A model generated the notes under the pieces. The model saw only the letters and a program-made list of their open reading frames with translations. It was not told the origin of the DNA and searched no databases. From Strigamia acuminata (taxonomy: Eukaryota > Arthropoda > Chilopoda > Geophilomorpha > Linotaeniidae), in contig OX442314.1 of the NCBI GenBank assembly GCA_949358305.1, positions 26,087,118 to 26,151,117 of the forward strand: DNA of 64,000 nt, written 5' to 3'. This document shows positions 1 through 13,074 of this stretch, one piece after another. The translations under genes were made by a program, and so were the position numbers. The stretch's first letter is position 1, and each line of letters begins with the position of its first letter.

Positions 1-1432
1 CAACATTCAGACCTCAAAACAAGCAATCTTGAAACAAACAATCAAAAATATAAGCCCAACAATCCAAACTGAAAACAACTCAAGAGCTGCACACACAAAT
101 CTTGCTTTTCAATTTCACTCCAACTGCATCCACATAACTTCCTACTCAGCACTAACTCCACCCATTTCTTCCAAGAAGAAATTCATCTCGGACTCAATTC
201 AAACATGATTCATTACAGTATTAACTAATTTCAGAGCGCCATTATACACTCCACTCGAGAGGAAACAATTTACATCAACAGACAATTGAGGATAAGGACC
301 TATAAATTGCTACAATTATCCACAATCATCTGATAAGACGAAATAAAAATGGAAAAAACTCGTGTCAGATATTAATCACATCCACCCACATTTTCTCAAA
401 CGCGGTGGAACAAAATTAACACTTAAAACCCATTCCTATTCACAGTTGCAGCCCCACATTTCATTCATTAGCTCAGATCAATGATAACCTTCAATTGATA
501 ATGAAATTTAATCTACATCTGTTTCAATAACCACCGATTGTTATTCAAATGAAATGCCCTCCACTCGGCTTGACAAGGTCAAACCTCCATTAAGCATAAA
601 CCTACTTTACTGTGCACTCATAATGCACAATACAAGGACAAAGTTAAGCATGAAAAACAAGCTATAAAGAGATAAAAGTGCAGGAAATACAGATTAAGCC
701 GCAAGTTTGTATACAAAAGGAGGATGTGCTTACTAAATCTCTTCGCTAATACTTTGATTTCATTTTATTTTAGCCGTCGCGGAGGAAAAAAAATTGAAAA
801 ATACTGTTAAGAAAGACTGTAATTGGCACCAAAAGTCTGACACAAAAGAAACTTTTGTGCATACAAAAACCTGTCAGCTGCCACCTTGTCACATTAATTA
901 TCTTCTGGTGTTAGAGGGAAAATGAGAAAAAGGATCTCAAGGGGGGAGTGAGGAAGAGTAAAATAGGAAAAGAGAGAAAGAGTATATTCCACCATCTCCC
1001 AAGATGAAAGAAAAAAATTGACAAGACAAGAAGAGAAGTGGTGCAGGGGACTCCCTTCTCATTTCAGTGTGAAAATAATTGCTGTAGCCCAGCACCACTT
1101 CTTCTTCCCCGTCGTCTTTTTTCTTTTTTTTCTTTCTCTTTTCTTGTTTCAAGTTTGAAAAAAAGAAATGTTCAAAACGGTTATCATTAAGTTTCTAAGA
1201 CTTGACGTTTATTTTTTTTTTCAGTCTAAAGTTTGCTTTCCGTAAGCCGAACTGTTTGGAAGTACGAAAACATTTGTCTCCAAAGTACAACATTTCAGGC
1301 AATGAGTTAAAATCTAAACATTATTTAGAATATTGTTTTATTCTAAAATGTCATCTTGCTACTTCACAGTAAAAACTTCATTAAGATCAATACAATGCAG
1401 TTCTTCGTTATTTAAAGTGGTTTATTATTCGT
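1..1432. other. Gene-free AT-rich stretch
   Basis: No exon with paired splice signals and no repeat ends were recognised. The only longer ORF (937-1152, minus) is the complement of poly-purine sequence and is low-complexity. If the minus-strand gene continues, this is intron or lies beyond its recognisable exons. Confidence 0.4.
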
Positions 1433-1975
1433 TTAACGCAGTTTTTCATTGTTTAGAAGCAGTTTTTCATTGTTTAGAAGCAGTTTTTCATTGTTTAGAA
1501 GCAGTTTTTCATTGTTAAGAGCAGTTTTTCATTGTTAAGAAGCAGTTTTTCATTGTTTAGAGCAGTTTTTCATTGTTTGGAAGAGTTTTTAATTGTTAGG
1601 AGCAGTTTTTCATTGTTTAAAGGAGATTTTCATTGTTTAGAGCAGTTTTTCATTGTTTAGAAGCAGTTTTTCATTGTTTGGAGAAGTTTTTCATTGTTTA
1701 GAAGCAGTTTTTCATTGTTAAGAGCAGTTTTCATTGTTTAGAGGAGATTTTCATTGTTCAAAAACAACTTCATTATTCAAACAATGACAAACTTCTCTAA
1801 AGAATGAAAAACTGCTTTAAACAACAAAAAAATCTGCTCTAAACAATGAAAAACTGCATTAAACAAGAAAAAAAATGATTAAACAATGTAAAACTGCAGT
1901 CTAAAATACAAAAAAATCTGCATAAACAATGAAAAGCAGCGTTAAACAGTTAAAAACAGCTTTAAACAATTGAAA
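1433..1975. repeat. Inverted minisatellite (21-22 bp units, two opposed arms)
   Basis: From 1433 to about 1757 a 21-22 bp unit close to CAGTTTTTCATTGTTTAGAAG repeats about 15 times with small indels. From about 1770 to 1975 the reverse complement appears (AAACAATGAAAAACTGC, more diverged, separated by AAC-rich spacers). The two arms face each other across a short spacer, so a transcript of either strand could fold into a long imperfect hairpin. The short plus ORF across the first arm (repeating VFHCLEA) is only a read-through of the unit. Confidence 0.9.
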
Positions 1976-2893
1976 ACTGTGGCTGAAGCATTCACCAGCC
2001 AACAAAACCTGTAGAATTACAACAAAAACAAAAACACCTTCAGAATTTGAATTAGAATAGAACAACACAACCTCCTCTATCGGGCAGAACAAAGGCAAAC
2101 CACAAAGACCACTAACTTACTAAATTAAACTCTAATTAAACCATTATATCAACATACGTCAAATTGCAATAAAAAAAACTTGGATCCAACATTTCTTAGT
2201 TATCATTTTCCAAGAAAAAGAAACGTCAATCGGCTCAATTTAAGCAGATTGTTCCTTCAAAAAAATATAATGAAATGGGTTTAAGTTGAAAAAGAAGATT
2301 TTAATTATCTACTGATTTGAATTTGAAATTAATAAAAATGATAAAAAGAAAGGGTTGAATGGGTGGCACTAATTAGTCTTTTCCATCATGTGTTCCCTCT
2401 GTCTCAGAGATAAGAATAAGACTTGAAATTGAGTTGGAGAAAAATTTACAGCTTTCATTTTCCCTTTTCCATCTACACCTGAGGACCTAAATTCCCAGTC
2501 ACTTAATTAAAAAAAAAATTAAAAAAAAAATATTTTTCCAAAAAAAAAAAAAAATTAATAAGAAAAGTTAACATGGCTGTCACATATTATGGCACCCAAC
2601 CAAAAACAATAAAGAAGATTTATTTACTTATAAAAATAATCAAACTTTTAATTTGGCATTTGATAAATAAAGGATAATTTAATGAAGAAAAAAAAAAAAG
2701 AAAAATACAAAGTTGAGTGCAAAGACATGTTCAAGTAAATAGAAATTATTCAAGATGGAGGGTAATTTGCAATTGAATATATTCCACCTTTTCAAATGTG
2801 CAGAAAGAAGTGGATGAAAAATCAATTGAATAGCATGGCATTATTTGAAACCTATCAAAATCTAATCTAACATTCATTTCCTTTTTATATCAA
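1976..2893. other. Gene-free AT-rich stretch
   Basis: Poly-A/T runs (for example 2509-2560) and unique AT-rich sequence. I see no exon or repeat ends. Confidence 0.4.
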
Positions 2894-3230
2894 TAAGGGG
2901 TTTCATAAATGACACACTGCATTATTGAGGACCCACACCAGGCCCAAGTGATTATTCTGTAATGTCACGTAACTTTTTTTTGTATTTATTTTGTATTTTT
3001 TTTAATTAAATTAATTATTTACTTTAATTTTTTTTAAATATTTACAACCGACTCTTTCCCTTAGTTTAAGCACTCTTCAGCACTAAAAACTCCTTTTCAG
3101 ACGATTATAAATAAGCGCTGAAGCGATTATTCATGTGATTAGTCCGCATAGGTCACGTGATAATCACTTCAGCGCAATAATCGTCACAATCGTAATAATC
3201 ACTTCAGCGTGTCATTTATGAAACCCCTTA
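2894..3230. mobile_element. MITE with AGGGGTTTCAT ends, TA target
   Basis: Left end TA-AGGGGTTTCATAAATGACA, right end TGTCATTTATGAAACCCCT-TA: near-perfect inverted ends of about 20 bp flanked by TA on both sides. The interior carries further opposed copies of CGATTAT...CACTTCAGCG, so the element is largely self-complementary. It has no coding capacity. TA flanks fit the Tc1/mariner-pogo group, but the family is not named. Confidence 0.8.
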
Positions 3231-3427
3231 GTAACAAGTAATAAATCACAAATCAAAAATTATGTTTGTTTAGAATTTTTAAATGTACCAAATATGAATA
3301 AGTTGCTACTTGCAGTTAAACATGTTTTATTGTTTAAACGTTGTGCGCAAACTCACCACAATTGAAAACAGACTAAATTGGCTGCCATTGGATGACTGCA
3401 ATCACGTGTCATGCATTGCTCGCCAAC

Positions 3428-3700
3428 TATACTCCGTTCCGGTACAAGGTGGTCTTAATTCACTGGTGTAGTGGCACAAAAAAGTAGCCCTTAACACATT
3501 GTTTAATTGATTAAAAGGGAAAAAAGCTTATTTTTAGCAAATAAAGTAAATATTTTATTACCAATTAAATAAAATCCATACTTCTAATCACTTTTTACAC
3601 TTAAATTCATTGAAAATAAACAGAACTACTTTTCCGCGTAGACGTAATCCACCAGTGATAAGGCTGGAATTAAAACCACCTTGTACCGGAACGGAGTATA
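3428..3700. mobile_element. MITE family E, copy 1
   Basis: Ends TATACTCCGTTCCGGTACAA and TTGTACCGGAACGGAGTATA are exact reverse complements, and match continues into AAGGTGGT/ACCACCTT. The interior includes the family words CACTGGTGTAGTGGCACAAA and CCAGTGATA(A)GGCT also found in the 26.5 and 28.4 kb copies. Likely TA target (TA-TACTC...GAGTA-TA). No ORF of its own; short ORFs at 3610-3935 are shadows. Confidence 0.85.
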
Positions 3701-4622
3701 AGCATGTTTGTTACCTATTGTCATCCCAGAATACAGTGCAGCTATATATTATGTGGCGCCATCGGTGGCAAAACGCATTGAACATGTGGCTACATGTCCA
3801 TGTTATTCTTGGTTCATGGTACAGGGTAACGTAAAAATTTCCGGAACAAAATGGAGTCTCGAGTGAAAAAGGTTTAAAAAGCCCTTCTATTCTATTACAA
3901 TAGCACACTATTGAATTGAAACAATAGAAGCGCAAACTTCAGGCAATTGTTGCACTGCTAACTTCATCTTTGTGGACACATTGGCCGATAGATCCAAAGA
4001 AGCCTTTAATCAATATGGTATTTCCGTCCATTGTCATTACTTTGACCATCGAGTTGAGTATTTTCACAAGGTGGAAATGCTCCCATTATATTGCTAGGTT
4101 AAATGCAGTATGAAATTGCCTCGTTTTACAACCATGTAATTCAATTGAGCATTTCGTTCTTTCACATGGATCAATTTAACTAGTGTAAAATTCAATTTAC
4201 TCCACACCAATACATCTGTATGCAAATGTACACCACGTCTCGCTGTTTATAAGCATCTTTAACACTATTAACTTCCATAAGTCCGAAACACCCATCTCGC
4301 ATTTCAATTAGTTTAGGTCAGAATAAAATTACAACGCCTACTGAATTATTTAACTGTTTAGATATACAAGCCGTTGACAAATGTGTGCAAAAAAGGGTAA
4401 ATACACTCGACGCATTCGCCCAACAGAAAAATTCATCCTAACTAACTTCCACGAGAAATTCAATTAAAAATTCATAATAATTAATGAAAATTGGTTGACT
4501 TCCTTTCCAACATAATGCGATTGACATCTACCACTTTTCGCTACGGCTTTTAGTGTTTAAACAAACTCAACTCAAATATTTGATACACTAGACGCATTTA
4601 TAAATTTATTTAAACTTTATTA

Positions 4623-5115
4623 TAGAGTTTGCGGAATGCATTTTCCCCTACAGTTAAAGGCTATACGGTATAAAAATAGTGTAAGGAAAAAATGATCAAT
4701 TAAGTTTTTGCAGGCTGCACTTTTCCCTTATCACTACACTATTTCATCCAACTGCTGACAGTTAGTAATTTTGGGCCTAAAAATTCAATTTGGGGGCGTA
4801 AATGTGCAAATTTCTGCATAAAATTCCATTCTTATGCTTATAAAGTATGGTTTTGGGCCTAAAATTCAATTTTGAGCCTCACTTATCATTCAATCTACGT
4901 ACCTATGACTGTGATGTGTTTGATCGGGACAACAAAATAATCGCCATTTGCAATGGGCGGAGCTAACAATATAGTGTTCTCAATTCTGATTGGCTGCGCT
5001 ATATTTTAATTTAGTGTTGAAAACGATACACTAAAGATTTTTCCCTTACGATATGGCACTAAAATAGTGTAACGTGGCACAAAATAAGGGAAAAATGCAT
5101 CCCGCAAACTCTCTA
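4623..5115. mobile_element. MITE family A, copy 1
   Basis: About 490 bp. Left end TAGAGTTTGCGGAATGCATT, right end AATGCATCCCGCAAACTCTC with TA at the outer edges. Interior landmarks shared with copies at 8.7 and 18.7 kb: a CACTATACGGTATAAAAATAGTG palindrome near the left, paired TTTTGGGCCTAAAATTCAATTT words, and CTGATTGGCTGCGC near the right. No transposase. The left end has lost two bases relative to copy 3. Confidence 0.9.
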
Positions 5116-5366
5116 TTAAAATTTTTACATTTAGACTGGTTTAAAAAAATAAACACGTTCAAATATCTTTATGAATGCGCCTATCCGCATGGTTCAAAAA
5201 CACATTACAAAATACAATACATTTTTGTGTGCTATTGGTTTGCATTCCTAATATTATTGTTTCTCAAATATGAATGCATTTTCAAATGCATTTTTTCAAT
5301 TGTATTATGAAATTTAACGCACAAATAACATTAATCCAACGGTATAACGATGTATAACCACATCAC

Positions 5367-5679
5367 TAGGGGGAACCAGAAAAGGGAGGAACTGCTTAAC
5401 CGTAAGTAAAGCCCAGTATGTGAAAATGTCACTGCGCATGCTCAGGTTGTATTTACGAGGTTGTGTTTTTGACACACCGATTCGTAACAAATGCCACGTA
5501 AGAAAGGGAAATAAAAAAATGTACCATATATTTGGTTTTCGCGCAAGTTTTTACGCCCGATCCGCACCCTCCAACCTCCGGATGTATACACACTTGGACA
5601 AATAAAAAAAAATCAAAGGACATCGTCGAACCGCACATAATTCCTTAAGCACGATTCCACACTTTACTGATTCCCCCTA
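5367..5679. mobile_element. Candidate MITE with TAGGGGGAAYCAG ends
   Basis: TAGGGGGAACCAGAAAAGG at the left faces CTTTACTGATTCCCCCTA at the right, about 15 matching bases of inverted end with TA at the outer edge. Interior unique, with a C+G-richer patch at 5540-5590. Only one copy is visible here, so family status is unproven. Confidence 0.5.
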
Positions 5680-8460
5680 TTGTGTGAAGCCGAAGATACA
5701 AGTTTTTGTTGTTTGCCCCTTAGCATGGTGATAGCCTTTAGTTGGACAAGGATGAGAAACAACTGAGATTCCCAATTCACAAAATGGAGTTTGGGATTGT
5801 TAGCTGACATAAGATGCATCCAATAATAATAGGTCCACCCCTCCATTGTTACATAAAATAACTTCTGTGATTGTTACAGAAACGACAATTTATTTCTGAT
5901 ATTAGTACAATAAAATAATGTTATCCCTCTATTTTCAAAGTATTTAAACAATACACAAAACAATTGGGCAGATTTGTATTGTGATGAGATTTTTCCTTAA
6001 TGTTCACCAATTTGCTTTTTAGCACACGTGAATTTGTAGTTGCGTGTGTCTGCAACTTCCGTCCGAGGTCACGTGGCTTATGGAAGTATAAATTGGAAAA
6101 AAATTAATAAAGCGCCACCTTTTGATCAATTTTGACAAAACTTTTTGCGCCAAGCAGCATGCTGCCGGTGGGATGAACGACTAGTCCAAGTACTGACTAA
6201 ACCAAATACTGCTTAACTTTAACCTTCTGTGTTCTAATGGGAACAACTGACTAGCATGGTAAGCCGTTCCTAGTTCCTACGCAGCATTTATCCTCCACCA
6301 AGGCACTGCTCGTTCCTGTGGGCCCAAAGTCTGGTGGGCCCGTATCCATTGCCCCTCTGTATCCCCTGATGGTGTATACCCTTGTGAACATATCCTTAAG
6401 TTCCATTTTCCTTATCGTATCGCATAAACACTGAAACAGAGTCAAACACCAGAGATTTGACACATACTTTCACTAATTTTACTAACCCATGGTACATTTT
6501 GCTAATACGTAATTTTATTAATGAGAATGCAATACTCCAAACGCAAAAAATAAATAAATAAATAAAAAAATAAAAATAAAAAATAAAAAGATAAAGATAA
6601 AGATGAAGTACACTATGACCCTGCATATCAGACGAAGTGGTGTTTCGATCGTCGAGTTGAGCTTTTGAGCCGTTTTTTATGCTGCTCAGAAATACTGAAC
6701 ATAGAAATGTAGTGTCAACAGCACTGTGGTAGCAAGTCCAACAAAATTGCAATTTCATTTTTATAAAACCCAAATTAGACCTGGTGGAGACATCCGTAGA
6801 ACATCAGAACGACTTGACATTGTAATGGACGGCCAACTGCGGAATGTTTTAAAACTCCGCTGGACGTCCATTGGATATTATCCGGCCATGCCCAAAAGCT
6901 CAAATAGACTTCCTTTTCACAATGGCGAGAGAAGAGTTCAAAAGACACTCAGCTCAACTGGTATTAAGAAATTAATGCACAGTTTCCTGTGGGTGTGCGA
7001 CATTTCAGCTTTGCGCATTCTATTTCCCGATGTAAACACCCGCACTTGTCATCTCCGAACAGCCATAGTTATTACAGAGTTTGCGACAGACACTTCCTTA
7101 GTAAGAAATTCATAAAAACTAATGCTAAAGTTTGGCCATTTGCCCCCCCCCCCACTAGTTGCAGCATTGTTACAATCACATGATCATATCACCTGACCTC
7201 ATTACGACTGATTTTACACAATAATTAGTAGGCACATCCACAAATGCGTGTTTAACTTGCACTTAAACATGTTTTATTGTTTAAAAGTTGTGCGCATACC
7301 CACTGCAAGATGGTTATATAGTTTAAATATATTGTTTAAAATTCTGTGTAGTCTAAATGACTTTATGAATACGCCTAGTAAAACGAAAAAGAATTAAAAC
7401 TTTCATTGTGGTTAAACTTTTTCATGTAATTAATCACCTGACTGTCAATTTTTTAATATAAAAACCATATCCTCTAATAAAGCTTACGTCTAGAAGCATC
7501 ACGGCTTTAATATTCATCAGTTTGCACTAATGCACTTAATGTAGAAACCTGACTTGGTTTAGGAATGCTCTAAAAACATGCATACCCCTACTGTTTATTG
7601 TATTTAAATTTGAACCTTGTTTAGTGCATATGACCCTTGAAGATGCTGCACCATTAACCACTTCTTCTTCATCATTTTCTTGAAAATTAAAAGTCATGAC
7701 TTTTATTACCAGCTTTTGTGCTAATATCTGTTTGACATTCTTTCACCCTCTGCCGCCTAACCATGTGGACTTTGGTCCACATTTCCATGTTAAACCAATT
7801 AAGACAAGAATCCTTTTGGTTTGGTGTTAGCCCACACACTCTATTTAAGCTCCATTTTTCCGTCCAATCAAAAAGCTTCTTTCCAAACTCTGAATTATAC
7901 CTCAATCATTCAATGTGTAACAAGCATTCACCCTATGATTATCTTATCAACTCAATACAAGCCAATTACAATAATTATCAGAAATTCACATTTCAAAACC
8001 CACTAATTGAAATTCTAATCTAAACTTGCAGTAATAATTAATATCCAGTCAGACATCTCACTTTAAAATATTGACAAGATGAATTGGTTTAAAAGCTTTT
8101 CTTCCCATCTCCCCTTCACTAAAAATATATAATAAAATTTAAAAATTTAAAAAAAAAAAAAACTTAAAAAGAAAATTTCAAGTTTTTTATTTTTTTTTAT
8201 TATTTACTTTCTCGATAAAATCTCTAAGGAAAGTACAAAGTAAGCATTTTTCTCAAATGGAAGCCTAGTAAAATAAAATAAAAAATAAAAAAAAAGCAAA
8301 GTGACACATCCATACAGTTTAAAATGGCCAACCCGCCATACATTTCTTTTTTCTCCATTCCATTCTCACTATAAATGGGTCTTTCATCACAAAAATCAGC
8401 CTTCTTTTACTATTTTTTTACACCCCCATTATTCACTTTAGCAAACCCAGCTTTACTCAC
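5680..8460. other. Gene-free stretch with small repeats
   Basis: Holds an AAAT-type microsatellite (about 6545-6600), a C11 run at 7142, and at 7250-7400 a fragment of a small repeat (TTAAACATGTTTTATTGTTTAAA, also near 3315) whose outer part (TAAATGACTTTATGAATGC-like) recurs at 5.1, 25.6, 39.4, 41.9 and 44.5 kb. ORFs at 6396-6773 (minus) and 6726-7115 (plus) overlap, carry no motif I recognise and are not called genes. Confidence 0.4.
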
Positions 8461-8545
8461 ATGAAAAATTATCTCCATGTTTTTCTGCTGAATATTTTAC
8501 TGGAATGTATCCTAACTTTTGTTTGCTCAGCGAACCCAGCCCGTG
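8461..8545 (-). CDS. Candidate exon 5 of the minus-strand gene (weak)
   Basis: On the minus strand a T-rich acceptor ending TTTTAG precedes an 85-nt open stretch that ends at a strong donor GTGAGTAAAG. It is open from the first base in the phase left by the 44-nt exon (phase 0) and reads HGLGSLSKQKLGYIPVK then YSAEKHGDNFS, leaving one base. An AT-rich frame of 28 codons is open by chance often enough that this is only suggestive; the polypyrimidine tract is weak. No homology recognised. Confidence 0.2.
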
Positions 8546-8655
8546 CTAAAACATTCACAAATTACATACCAGCAAAAAAACAAGTCAAATGCTCATATCA
8601 CTTGAAAAATCTCTGTAATTTGAACAATCTAAACCCCTAACGTAGGTTACAACAT

Positions 8656-9125
8656 TAGACAGTTTGCGAGATGCATACGGTATAAAAATAGTGTAAGGAA
8701 AAAATGATAAATTAAGTTTTTGCGGGCTGCACTTTTCCGTTATCACTACACTATTTCAGCCAACTACTGACAGTTAGTAATTTTGGGCCTAAAAATTCAA
8801 TTTGGGGGCGTAAGTGTGCAAATTTCTGCATAAATTTCCATTATTATGCCTTTAAAGTATCGTTTTGGGCCTTTAATTCAATTTTGAGCCTCACTTATCA
8901 TTCAATGTATGTACCTATGACTGATGTGTTTGATCGAGACAACAAAATAATCGCCATTTGCAATGGGCGGAGCTAACAATATAGTGTTCTCAATTCTGAT
9001 TGGCTGCGCTACATTTGAATTTAGTGTTGACAACGATACACTAAAGATTTTTCCCTTACAATATGGCACTAAAATAGTGTAACGTGGCACAAAATAAGGG
9101 AAAAATGCATCCCGCAAACTCTCTA
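8656..9125. mobile_element. MITE family A, copy 2 (internal deletion)
   Basis: TA-GACAGTTTGCGAGATGCAT at the left and ATGCATCCCGCAAACTCTC-TA at the right. Compared with the 18.7 kb copy, about 25 bases following GATGCAT are missing, joining the end directly to ACGGTATAAAAATAGTG. Otherwise the interior is colinear. The short minus ORF inside it is a read-through. Confidence 0.9.
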
Positions 9126-9138
9126 ATAAATGCCAACT

Positions 9139-9262
9139 AGGGGATATAACGAATACGGAATACCAAATGCCAAATAATTACCGAATACTAAAATCACCAA
9201 ATACCGAATATTTATCGAATACTAAAATCACCGAATACTAAATATCAAATATTTACAGAACA
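9139..9262. repeat. Degenerate short tandem repeat
   Basis: Diverged repeats of ACCGAATACTAAAATC-like words (ACCGAATACT, ACCAAATACCGAATATT, ACCGAATACTAAAT), directly after the right end of MITE A copy 2. Confidence 0.6.
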
Positions 9263-11483
9263 GAAAAATTAAATTGTGATATTATAAAAATTTAGAGACA
9301 AAATATTCTTATTTAAAAATTTAATAAATAAAAATAAAAATAGAAGCAAAATCTAAAAGTAAACATCCACACAATCAAACATTAATTAACCTTAATTAAA
9401 AATTACTGCAGCATTAATTTTTTTTCCTTTCATTAAATAGAACTGCATTTATTTAGTTTATTTCTCCAGTTGTAAACACAAGCCCTCTGGTGTTTATTTG
9501 CGAAACTCTAAAAATAACTGATTACATAACAATGGCGCTTGAGCACGTAGCAAATGTAGAAATTATTTATCTTTTTAAAATGTTTGCATAAACAAGGACA
9601 GTAAAACGAGCCAAACTCCTTTATTTATTTTAAACAAAAAATAAAACAAAAAAAAGCATTATATAATTTTAAAAAGATTTAATAATTACGGTACTCGATG
9701 TGGAATAATTAATATAATTTCACTGTTGCAATAAAACAAATAGTTATATAAAAATAAACAAAGCAGCTTTATTTGCATTTTCTATTTTTAAATTTGCATT
9801 TTCTATTCCTACAATTGAATATTTAGTCTGTAAAGATCCATTTTCATATAATGTTCATAAAAAAGGTTTCCAAAATCATTTTAATTTACTTTTCTTTCAG
9901 TTTTTTAATTAAAACTATTTCTCCAGTTGCTAAAATAACAATGCAATCAACTCAGCAAAAAATACAACCCCCCACATTAAAAAAAAAATCAATTTGATTA
10001 AAACAAAATTCAGTTTTTCTTGTTTTTCCAAACCAAATAAATTCTCTAAAAATATGTTTCTTAATGCACCCATTCAGCTCTAATTGGTGCTTCAACAATC
10101 ATAAATATTTACAATTTTTTTTTTTTTACTCAATTGTCACACAACAGGTTGTTTTCTTTTTCAACTGCAAGAGCTTGTCTACTACTAATTGCCTCATTCA
10201 AAACTAAGTGAGAGCAAAACACACAATCCCACACGTGTGTAAATTTGGCTTCCACCAAAACTAAACATTTTCACAATTTGTTTTTCCCTTTTAGGGTTCA
10301 ATTCGATCCTCCTTTACCAATTCTGAAGTAATTTAAATTTTTAAAACAAATATTTTTTTTTAAAAAAAATTAATAATTTCTCATTAACCCAAAACACCCA
10401 AACAAACAACCTATTAAAAGCTCCAACTCATATCTAAGCATAAACCTGCAATTCATCTCTTGGCACAACAACAAAAACTTTTATATTTTAAATAATGGCT
10501 ACTCAGCATTTTGTGCAATCTCATTTTTCACTACATTGTCAACAAGTGATGTCACATTCTCTCACTCAAACACTAATAGCAAAAAAATGTGTGGGAAATG
10601 ACGTCATCAACTCCAATCATGAGGATATAAAAATATTGGCAGAACCATACAAAAAATAATAATTCACCATAATGATGATCTCACAATCCAAAAACTATAT
10701 ATTACTACCAAAAATATACAAAATAAATTTGTTTTGACACACTCAATTAAATTTCTCCATAAAAAACAAGTTAAGAAGACTATAAAATGGTAATACAACC
10801 ACAGAGGCAAAGGAAGGGGCAGAAAAATGTCAACACAAAGTCGAGTGAATTAATTTGATCAGAGGACCTTTTGAAAATTGAGTCTTAACTTGGTATCAAA
10901 ACTAGTTCCAGCCATGTCTCAAAAAGAATTATTTAAATTAAATTCCTTCAAATACAATCCACAAAAGAATTCCAGGTCAAGTTGATGACCTATCTATTCA
11001 ATGCCTTCCAAATAAGCCCAAAAAAGTAATAAATCACCGAAAATTTGACACTATTTCATTCAATTTACATATAATCATCAACAAAGACTCCCATTCATTA
11101 AATAAAACAGCAAGCAAAACTTCAGATTTTATATTTTTTTATTACTATTATCTACTACCTCCACACAACCAGGAAGCAGAAAACCACAATCAAAATTTAT
11201 CAAACAAGAGAAAAAAAGATCAAGATTACTGTCACAATCAGCTACTATGTTGAAAAAAAGATCAAATCAACTCAAGAAATTCTTTATTTATTATTTTTAA
11301 ATATTAAATAAACATTTAAAAATAAAAAATAAATGAAATGAAATGAAATAAAAAAAAAATATCACGATTCAATCCAGCAGATCCCATCAAGGCCATTTGC
11401 AATAAAACACTTGAAAACATTCGACAACAAGTGAGTGAGGGTGGAAAATGAAAATGGATCAAAGCATGGTAAAAGCAACATAC
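9263..11483. other. Intronic AT-rich stretch
   Basis: Unique, very AT-rich sequence with poly-A/T runs. No credible further exon was found between the weak 8.5 kb exon and the 44-nt exon, so in the proposed model this is intron 4. Confidence 0.4.
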
Positions 11484-11527
11484 CTTAGTCATAGAGAAGT
11501 ATTTTTTCGATGTCCAGAGAGCAACAT
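11484..11527 (-). CDS. Exon 4 (44 nt) of the minus-strand gene
   Basis: Minus strand: acceptor TTTCCTTTCTAG then 44 nt then donor GTATGTTGC. Only one frame is open; after two bases (AT, completing a codon begun in the previous exon) it reads VALWTSKKYFSMTK and ends in phase 0. The one base left by the 37-nt exon (A) plus AT gives Asn. Splice sites are strong; the reading is short. The KK.F placement resembles the KR.F of arrestins (see findings), but the protein is not identified. Confidence 0.6.
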
Positions 11528-13074
11528 CTAGAAAGGAAAAGAAGGTACAAGTAGGAGGAGTTGGAGGATATTATTATTTTTTATGGTTGCCTTCTCCCTC
11601 CTCCCTCAAGTGTAGAATGGCTGAGTCACGTGACTCTATGATTGGCCAGATGCTGAGACACCACTAGGCATGTACAATCCATCAACTCTCAACCCAAAAC
11701 AGTGTGCATGGAAAAATCAACTGGTCTCCAAATAGGATAAAGTGGATTTTTCCACCCAACATTTGTTTGTTTATTTATTTAGGCGGCTATCAATCAGAAA
11801 TAGATTTCGCCCATTTTAATCGCCGATAATTATGTTTACTTTTTTTCTTTTTACAAAATTATAAGAGTGACCTCAGATCAGACGAAAGTACACGCTGAAT
11901 TATGGTTTCTACATTTTTACATTTAGACTTTGCAATTTTAAATATTTCTTCTACGGGTTTTCGTAAATATAATTTCACATGACACTAAACGCATACAAAT
12001 GTGTCGGACAGCTTTTGCATATAATTTCCTTATTTTTATTTTCCATTATGAAAATCTCAAAGTGTCCTACCAAATTGGATTATAATAATTATTTTTTATA
12101 TATTTATAAGATTATACAAATTTAAATAATTAAATTAACAATTTTAATTTATGTAAGTACAAATGTCAATAAAATTGTGCAAAAAAAAGAGATAATAAAA
12201 CCAGAAACATTTAATGACTCAAGATTTATCCCAAATCTGCCTGCACCATTTTAAAGTAGCAGTTTCCAAATGCCAATTTCATTAAGAGCAAAAAAAAAAA
12301 TAAAATTTTATAAAATCTTATTTTTCTCACTTGTTTACCATTTTCATCAAATCAAGACATCCTCAATATCCTAATGAGTGACACATCTGCCTTCCATGGC
12401 TTCCTCTGGGTCACCTCAATATCCAACAAGGTGAACAAAAATCAACATCATATCTTCACATTTCTTTTACAACTTTATCTTTATTCATCAAGGCTTCCTT
12501 AAATTTGTAGGTGACAAACAAGTTGACAACTTCTGCAACAAAGTCAACATGTTTACAAAATAAACAGACATGTGTAGATTGTTTAAACGTGCATTACTTT
12601 TATCTCGGTGTTGTCTTTGGCTTTTGATCTTCCCAGTCAAAACCTCAGCTTGGTTAATTAAAACAAAAATTTCAAATTGATATTCCCATCTAGAGATCAC
12701 AATTCTCCACGACATCTCTCTACTGAAACAATATTTTGTTTAGGACACAGCAGTTTAGGCAAGAATTAATCAATAATCTAGCCTCCATTAGCTATTCATT
12801 ATTCTGTCCTGTCAATGCCCTTATCATATGGGCCAAAAGAAACACTATTAATATTGATTTTTAGTCTATGAATGGTGTATCTCCTGTAGTCTGCAATTCA
12901 GCAATCAAAAGCCAAGCTTTACTGCAACTATTGCCATTACTTGTACATTATGACTGCAGCTTGACCGGTTGTTGAATTAACTGCTGCCCTCTTTTAATCG
13001 TTGCAACAATGAACCAAATGCACCTATCCATCTCAAGAGAAGGTTGATACAAAATGGCGTCATCGCGACCGATT
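11528..13074. other. Intron 3, part
   Basis: Unique AT-rich sequence. A CACGTGACTCTATGATTGGCC stretch lies about 110 bases beyond exon 4 on the upstream side (11625-11646) and contains an E-box-like CACGTG and an inverted CCAAT box. No exon found; the short minus ORF at 12488-12715 has no support. Confidence 0.35.

Noticed and set aside
6396-7115. Two overlapping ORFs of 125 and 129 codons on opposite strands
   Set aside because: The minus one is dominated by an AAAT microsatellite; the plus one has no motif or context.
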